From contig CAKZXA010000032.1 in assembly GCA_937922045.1 (NCBI GenBank), positions 71,710 to 135,709 of the forward strand: DNA of 64,000 nt. The letters are read 5' to 3'. Of the stretch, positions 60,301-64,000 are shown one piece after another (positions within the stretch are counted from its first letter, which is position 1; every line of letters starts with the position of its first letter). This stretch comes from an uncultured Acidimicrobiales bacterium. GTDB taxonomy: Bacteria > Actinomycetota > Acidimicrobiia > Acidimicrobiales > SZUA-35. Made by a program: the position numbers and the translations under genes. The notes beneath the pieces are model-generated. The model had not been told where the DNA came from, did no database searches, and was given only the letters and a program-made list of their open reading frames with translations.

Positions 60301-61667
60301 AGGTCGTCGAGACCGCTTCAGTCAATGCCGCAGGCAGCTACCACCGCCGCTACTGGCGAGACGAACTCGGTCGTATCCAGCAGGTCGATGGATGCGTAGC
60401 GGGCGATGATCCTCACTTCGAGGTCGCCTACCGGTACGACCAAGAGGGCAGGCTTGGAGCCCTCCACTACGGCGATGACCTCATGGTAGAGATCCTGTAT
60501 GACCACACCCGGGAGATCGGGGCCTATCGCATCGGGGGGATTGAGGTTGCGCCGCCAAGTCAGTGGGATTGGGGCAATGACACAGCAAGCCGGGACACAG
60601 CAAGCCGGCAGTTTGTCGATGATCAAGGTCGCATCTCCCGCTACGACGAACAAGGCCGAGTTGTAGATGTCTTTGGGATGGACGGAGCATCTCGGGTGTT
60701 CACCTATCGAGACGCATCCTCAGCCCAGATCGCTCAGGCCATCACGCCGGCTGGTCGTTTCGACCTCGACTACGACCAGGGTCGGGTTGTCCGGGTCGAA
60801 GATCCGCAGCGCGGATCGGTGTGGTTTCAAACCGACGATGCCGGGCATCGCCGCGAAGATCGGGCCTCCGACGGGTCGGCAACAGCCTTCTACTGGAATG
60901 AGTTTGGCTGGTTGACCGACATCGTGGTCAACACGACGAACAACAGTGATCGCCACTATCACTTCCGTAATGATGCCGATGGACGTCCGATCCTGGTCGT
61001 GTCGCACGCAGAGGGGGCGAGTCGGCATAGTTCCATTCGGTGGGACGTCCACACCGATGCTGTTCTTGGCATAGCTGGGCAACGATACCTTCGTCATCAT
61101 GACGGCCAAGACGAGTGGGTCGCTGTGCTTGAAGGGCTTGACCGCTCAGACGAACGGCTCGGACTCGACTGGACGATTGGTTTCCGAGACGATCCTTGGG
61201 GTTTTGAGTACGTCACCGGCGTGCACCTCGGGCTCGGTGGTCGACTGGCCGTCGACCAGTTCATCTTCATCGAAGGCGGCCATATCTTCGACACGCGTAC
61301 CAGGAGCTATATCACGCCAGCCCACCCTGGCCTGCCGGATGGCGTACCGCCGTTGATGAGAGTTGGAACACCGACGAGCCGAGCTGAAATCTGGCGATTC
61401 CCCGAGCTGTACCTCCCTGATCTGGAGCAGCCAGACACCAGTCTGCAACTTCCCGGGTTGGGCTGGGGATGGCGGCGCTGGCACCAAACTGCGGCCGCCA
61501 TCGAGCCCTGGCTCGACCCCAAACCTTCCGTCGACGCTGACCGGCTCGTGAGCGACCAGGTTCCGGTCGAACTCCTTGAGGGGTGCGGGGCCAGAATAGA
61601 GCCCTGGTCGAGCGGAATTACCCTGCTCCGCAGTGCGAGGCCCGGATATCCTCGGATTCGAGCCTAA
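57312..61667 (+). CDS. RHS/YD-repeat protein
   Basis: 1451 residues from ATG 57312; the ORF track's 57018 start overlaps the upstream gene. Residues 1-110 form a helical domain (HDLIRAGDDAFGALSANHASILQHL) resembling LXG/WXG-type export signals. A DUF6531-like opening follows (GGSLVHAARRFYNSRASSRR, then GLFGFGWSSLLDM), then about 20 degenerate YD repeats (YDALGRVDE, YDATGAVVSF, YDRDGELGTV, YDQEGRLGAL, YDEQGRVVDV). The RHS core end is recognisable but changed: FDTRTRSYITPAHPGLPDG in place of YDxxxGRFxxxDP. About 110 residues follow with no toxin family I recognise. No signal peptide. Likely a wall-exposed or secreted polymorphic-toxin-like giant, possibly a non-toxic version. Confidence 0.85.
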   Translation: MAATDPTIDSRVAVDPLHDLIRAGDDAFGALSANHASILQHLETGARRRRPGLSAVDGLRKLIAQVGANQHFLADLAAVADRYADSARSQGLDGSEVTLGAAVAQRLIDSPDLIAPAVIDASAENHCGEVPFWRAFEATPQRWIDLHSGNFGVADSDLPVQGGSLVHAARRFYNSRASSRRGLFGFGWSSLLDMAVESAGPGRKAIIFEDGRRVVCHSIDTTNTTFVGRLNSPSAPAGAEQITLSSNNGDGWTLVAEGRRSWTFSDQGKLLAHRRSGYGLSIERSDDLIEVSAQEGTASLTFVLDGGLIQSVRDHRDRRAEYRYSVANDLLGVNRPDGRCSYVVQSGLVVAIVAAGGDVQIKNRYDALGRVDEQTAEGRTLRFLRATVPTLASATATIVVEQDAGVASPSTDGGETVRLAVVADRHGRLVARIDGAQLRHAGTDLGRLLAEPAVQNALDRATQPLGETAVPIEGADRRLVICDAEGEHEVYWFDDGDRLVAISRAEGPPSTWLWTDGDLAETRSGERLLQATTTHREQETGERSVTILDASGSPLDVEFDRYSNPVRVVDADGVGLDVEWDDESITRIRNGVDEVSLGYDATGAVVSFMAGERSVVEVEADSAGRPLVVRTPLGQETLSYGTSGSVDAGACADGSQWRLTTNPAGQVETIERTWANGTKVSVRHRWDERGVLTERRTTLAEGHVLVYRWLYDQSLRATSLTIERESVSPESGAIVEHLAVIIYGYDRDGELGTVTTTFDGAEPRAWTRRRIDRQIDVVGPGDRASDTRSVVIDTVGRPVHLVVAEASLDFACDEHDRLVRGSSASAERDLIEVWYSPAGRLGAVRSGSGPTGAMSWSWAYDRQGAVTRMTGEADARIVARRSVASRGTSNADGFGKEQAEHDAVQPWELIDIDCDGQRSVLALDWKGSTISPEPGSLRWHVPGRERPAGWVESWLGDVDRHLVDPKGPLVLTSPSGQTESLIGRTDRVHVWRDGLGQVVETASVNAAGSYHRRYWRDELGRIQQVDGCVAGDDPHFEVAYRYDQEGRLGALHYGDDLMVEILYDHTREIGAYRIGGIEVAPPSQWDWGNDTASRDTASRQFVDDQGRISRYDEQGRVVDVFGMDGASRVFTYRDASSAQIAQAITPAGRFDLDYDQGRVVRVEDPQRGSVWFQTDDAGHRREDRASDGSATAFYWNEFGWLTDIVVNTTNNSDRHYHFRNDADGRPILVVSHAEGASRHSSIRWDVHTDAVLGIAGQRYLRHHDGQDEWVAVLEGLDRSDERLGLDWTIGFRDDPWGFEYVTGVHLGLGGRLAVDQFIFIEGGHIFDTRTRSYITPAHPGLPDGVPPLMRVGTPTSRAEIWRFPELYLPDLEQPDTSLQLPGLGWGWRRWHQTAAAIEPWLDPKPSVDADRLVSDQVPVELLEGCGARIEPWSSGITLLRSARPGYPRIRA
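60579..60608 (+). repeat. Tandem 15-bp pair in the RHS gene
   Basis: GACACAGCAAGCCGG twice, in frame, encoding DTASR twice between two YD repeats. Confidence 0.95.
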
Positions 61668-61697
61668 GAAGCAACAACATCATCTACCATGCAGCTC

Positions 61698-61727
61698 GGC
61701 CGTGTGGCGACCTTGGTCGTCACGGCC
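61698..61727 (+). terminator. Hairpin after the RHS gene
   Basis: GGCCGTG ... CACGGCC outer stem (7 bp) with an inner GCGACC/GGTCGT stem and a two-base bulge; 31 bp after the RHS stop. No T tract. Confidence 0.55.
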
Positions 61728-61779
61728 ACGACCGGCGACAGGTCGAATCAGCAGGGTAGCTGAGTGGAGAGTGCGACCA

Positions 61780-62700
61780 ATGAAATCGACCATGACATGT
61801 GCAAAGCTGGTTTTCGCTGCCGGGCTGGCGGTGGCCATTGCGGGTTGTAGCGACGCGACATCGACCGAGACAACCGGCGACGGGGTCGACGCCTCTCAGA
61901 GCGAGACCCAGAACGAATCGTCCAACGGCGCAGCCGACGACACCAACTCTGTGGCCGCAGGCTCGGCCGACGATGCAACCGACGATGCCGGCCAGCAAGC
62001 TGCTGTTTCGACAACGCTGGCTCCGAGCACCACTGGGTCGTCCACCGCCCATGGTGGCGAAGCAACGGACGGCGGCACTGAGGGCGACGCTGACTATTCG
62101 AACGCCGGCGCCACCGGTGGCGACGCTGCTGGAGGCGAGGGATCGAGTGGGACAGCCGACTCGGGTCAAAGCCCCGTCGATCCGGCAATCTTGACCAACA
62201 CCGGTGAAGGTCTTGAAGGCGAAGCCTTGAAGTCGTATCTTGCCGATCGGTATGAGGCGTTCTGGACCGCCTATGACGCGGCGAGGGCCGCCCCCAAGAG
62301 CGACAATCTCACAGGGCACTCAGCCTTGAGCGAGCTGGCGTCAGGCGAGCAGCTCGACGCTACCTTCAGCGCTCTCGACGACCTTCGTTCCACCGGTCAG
62401 GTTGTCCGTGAGTCTGATACCCCGGCGATTGCTGGCACCGATACCGATTCTGAGCACCGAGTGGCGGTCGAGCTCGTGGACGACGGACTGGCCGAAATCA
62501 CGGCCTGTCTGGTAAACGATGATGTGCGTGTCGTCTCAGCGACTGGTGATGTCGCCTCGGCCAACACGGTCACCGTGAAATCCCGCAGCACGATGGTTCG
62601 TGCGGACGGAACGTGGAAGCTGATCCGGAGCCAGGCTGTCGACATTGTGCAGGGTGTCGGTGGCTGCTGGGACGAAGGCGACGAGAACTACCCCTACTAG
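61780..62700 (+). CDS. Lipoprotein with NTF2-like C-terminal domain
   Basis: 306 residues from ATG 61780. Lipoprotein signal peptide with lipobox LAVAIAGC (Cys about residue 23). About 110 residues of low-complexity Ser/Asp/Gly/Thr linker follow, then a domain from about 145: LKSYLADRYEAFWTAYDAARA, HRVAVELVDDGLAEITACLVNDD and TVTVKSRSTMVRADGTWKLI. Its helix-then-strands order and final W-K-L strand resemble NTF2-like/SnoaL-type folds, which is inference. Function unknown. It sits after the RHS gene but has a terminator in between. Confidence 0.75.
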   Translation: MKSTMTCAKLVFAAGLAVAIAGCSDATSTETTGDGVDASQSETQNESSNGAADDTNSVAAGSADDATDDAGQQAAVSTTLAPSTTGSSTAHGGEATDGGTEGDADYSNAGATGGDAAGGEGSSGTADSGQSPVDPAILTNTGEGLEGEALKSYLADRYEAFWTAYDAARAAPKSDNLTGHSALSELASGEQLDATFSALDDLRSTGQVVRESDTPAIAGTDTDSEHRVAVELVDDGLAEITACLVNDDVRVVSATGDVASANTVTVKSRSTMVRADGTWKLIRSQAVDIVQGVGGCWDEGDENYPY

Positions 62701-62716
62701 GTGCGGTTGAGTCGCG

Positions 62717-62736
62717 GGGCCTGGAGAGCGAGGCCC
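62717..62736. terminator. Hairpin between convergent genes
   Basis: GGGCCT, eight bases, AGGCCC, between the lipoprotein gene and the convergent metallopeptidase gene. Confidence 0.5.
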
Positions 62737-62743
62737 ATCTCGC

Positions 62744-63190
62744 CTACTCCTGGTTATCGTCGGCGGCTTGGCGACCAAACTGCAGGTGTCGGCGAAGCCA
62801 GGCTTCGGTGGCCAACCTGGCTTCCACCTCAGCCCCGATCTGGCTGTAGGCGGCTTTCCATCTGCGGTTGGCCTGCAGGCCTCGACCGAAATCGCTCACG
62901 TAGCCCATCGAGAAGCCGACGATCCCAAGCTCGTGCCATTGCCGAACGTGGACGAGCTCATGAGCCAATAAGGGGCTCTTCCCGTCGGGTGCTACATCGG
63001 TGGCGAGAAAGATTCGGTGCCCAAGCGTGATGCCAAGATAATCGCTAGGTAGCCACCGGATACGGAAGATTCGTGCCCGCTTGGCGAGCTCGGGTGAAAG
63101 CACGTCGTACGCATCGAGCTCGGTGTCGGTGAGACGCCGTCCTCGAAGTTCAGTCTTGACCGTGGTGATGAGGGAACGGGCGAGCGGCAC
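62744..63190 (-). CDS. Putative zinc metallopeptidase-like protein (HELVH, DUF4157-type)
   Basis: 148 residues from GTG 63190, chosen because TAAGGT (63198-63203, minus strand) lies seven bases before it; TTG 63208 in the ORF track is the alternative. The motif LLAHELVHVRQWHELG is HExxH-containing and close to DUF4157 domains (typically LxHExxHxxQ). The downstream ANRRWKAAYSQIGAEVEARL offers a third ligand Glu. A hydrolytic role is possible, but many such small DUF4157 proteins are untested and may be structural. No signal peptide. Divergent from the UbiB-like gene. Confidence 0.75.
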   Translation of the reverse strand: MPLARSLITTVKTELRGRRLTDTELDAYDVLSPELAKRARIFRIRWLPSDYLGITLGHRIFLATDVAPDGKSPLLAHELVHVRQWHELGIVGFSMGYVSDFGRGLQANRRWKAAYSQIGAEVEARLATEAWLRRHLQFGRQAADDNQE

Positions 63191-63306
63191 GTACCTAACC
63201 TTAGCCAATCGGAGCGAAGGACTCGACGTCAGGGTCGAGCCTGAGCCGCCACGGCAAGGAGGGAACCGCTACCCTTACATTCTCATCGTCGATGAGATCG
63301 GGAGCC

Positions 63307-64000
63307 ATGGCCAAAGCGTCAGATCTGCAATCCAAGCGAAGCACGAGCCTGACGCCGTTGCTGAAACTGGCCGGGGTGGCCGGTCTTGGCGCAACGGTCA
63401 TCGAAGCGGTGCGGAGGCGTCGAGGATTGGCGGACTCGTCCCGCTCTTCTTCGTCGATGAAGAGTGGCGGTTCGCTGCGACAGCTCTTGCAGCGCGATCT
63501 GAAGTTGGTAAGGCTCGGGCTCCGTGGTGGACGACGCTACACCACCTACCGGGCTCGCCAGACCTTTGCTTCAGCCGGCCGCAAGGAGGAGTTGGTAACC
63601 CAATTCCAGATGGAGACCGCCGAAGACGTCACCCGAGAGCTCGGCAATATGAAGGGTGCGATGATGAAGCTCGGCCAGATGGCCAGCTATATCGACACCG
63701 GCCTGCCCGACAATGTGCGTTCCACGCTTGCCGCGCTCCAACGAGATGCACCGCCGATGTCTCCCGAGCTCGCCGCCGAGCAGATCGAGAATGAGCTCGG
63801 CGCACCCCCTGAAAAAATCTTCCTCGAGTGGGATCGGGTGCCGATCGCAGCGGCCTCGATCGGACAGGTGCATCGGGCCCTAACCCACGAGGGGCAGGCG
63901 GTAGCGGTCAAGGTGCAGTATCCCGGAGTGGCCGAGGCGGTGGCCGCCGATCTTCGTAATGCCAACTGGCTCTTTGCCGGGCTGTCCAACCTCTTTCCCG
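63307..64000 (+). CDS. UbiB/ABC1-family atypical kinase, 3'-truncated by the window edge
   Basis: At least 231 residues from ATG 63307 (GGGAG upstream), open to the window end, which is why the ORF track lacks it. After a basic Ser-rich N-terminus, the ABC1 hallmarks appear: the KxGQ motif in GAMMKLGQMASYIDTGLP near 125, the Ala-rich loop IAAASIGQVHRAL near 185 and the ATP-site Lys in VAVKVQYPGVAEAV near 205. UbiB proteins are ATPases needed for quinone synthesis or lipid homeostasis; in actinobacteria, which use menaquinone, the role is unclear. No membrane helix in the visible part, although the family often has two at the C-terminus. Confidence 0.9.
   Translation, partial: MAKASDLQSKRSTSLTPLLKLAGVAGLGATVIEAVRRRRGLADSSRSSSSMKSGGSLRQLLQRDLKLVRLGLRGGRRYTTYRARQTFASAGRKEELVTQFQMETAEDVTRELGNMKGAMMKLGQMASYIDTGLPDNVRSTLAALQRDAPPMSPELAAEQIENELGAPPEKIFLEWDRVPIAAASIGQVHRALTHEGQAVAVKVQYPGVAEAVAADLRNANWLFAGLSNLFP

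Noticed and set aside
63201-63401. 66-codon minus-strand ORF between the metallopeptidase and UbiB-like genes
   Set aside because: It overlaps the start region of the UbiB-like gene and has no recognisable features.

Overview
The window looks like a chromosomal segment of a high-GC actinobacterium, most plausibly of the class Acidimicrobiia. This is inferred from gene content and not proven. Supporting markers are a WhiB regulator, a DUF3107 protein, a class E sortase, a DUF2510 mini-protein, an AbiEi/AbiEii pair with an actinobacterial-type C-terminus, a Get3-like ATPase pair followed by WhiB (the arrangement of Rv3679/Rv3680/whiB4 in Mycobacterium), frequent GTG starts, and many genes with a TANNNT box only 6-8 nt before the start codon (leaderless transcription). 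No tRNA, rRNA or CRISPR array was seen.

Layout. 1-3.7 kb: 3' end of an ABC transporter ATPase, a large secreted or anchored DUF1996 protein with a Ser/Thr/Pro linker, and a PlsC-type acyltransferase. 3.9-9.8 kb: an acyl-CoA dehydrogenase and an acyl-CoA synthetase, separated by a 2,993-bp integrated island. 9.8-15.3 kb: threonine deaminase, the pntAa-pntAb-pntB transhydrogenase operon and undecaprenyl-diphosphatase. 15.4-21 kb: an inositol-phosphatase-family enzyme, a TetR regulator operon with a glycosyltransferase, a divergent glycoside hydrolase, and a sortase. 21.1-27.9 kb: a full System I cytochrome c maturation operon (ccmABCDEF, a TlpA/CcmG thioredoxin, ccmH, a ccmI-like gene). 27.9-36 kb: SixA-like phosphatase, SDR, DUF1028 protein, Ser/Thr kinase, Gfo/Idh/MocA oxidoreductase, LLM flavin enzyme, L,D-transpeptidase. 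36-42.3 kb: a SufR-like Fe-S regulator divergent from an Mrp/ApbC carrier, DUF3107, a paired ArsA/Get3-like ATPase, a PdtaS-like histidine kinase and WhiB. 42.5-47.7 kb: glycerophosphodiesterase, diacylglycerol kinase, etfBA and an M20 peptidase. 47.7-55.3 kb: AddB/AddA-like helicase-nuclease pair, a DUF2510 mini-protein and a Cas4/RecB-like Fe-S nuclease. 55.3-64 kb: TPM-like protein, a small helical protein plus an RHS/YD-repeat giant, a lipoprotein, an HELVH putative metallopeptidase and the start of a UbiB/ABC1 kinase.

The main discovery is the island at 5,053-8,121. The last 76 bp of the acyl-CoA dehydrogenase gene are repeated perfectly 2,993 bp downstream, so the insertion leaves the C-terminus, including the catalytic Glu, intact and only changes the stop codon from TAA to TAG. 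Inside are a decayed tyrosine-integrase N-terminus, paired ATCCCTACT motifs near both ends that look like integrase arm sites, and an AbiEi/AbiEii module whose toxin has lost the middle of its nucleotidyltransferase but keeps a WYL-like and Cys-rich tail.

Two genome-scale patterns also stand out. Short tandem duplications (11-33 bp, mostly in frame) recur in many unrelated genes. The two Get3-like ATPases have reciprocal losses of the two key P-loop lysines, which predicts a heterodimer with one composite ATP site.
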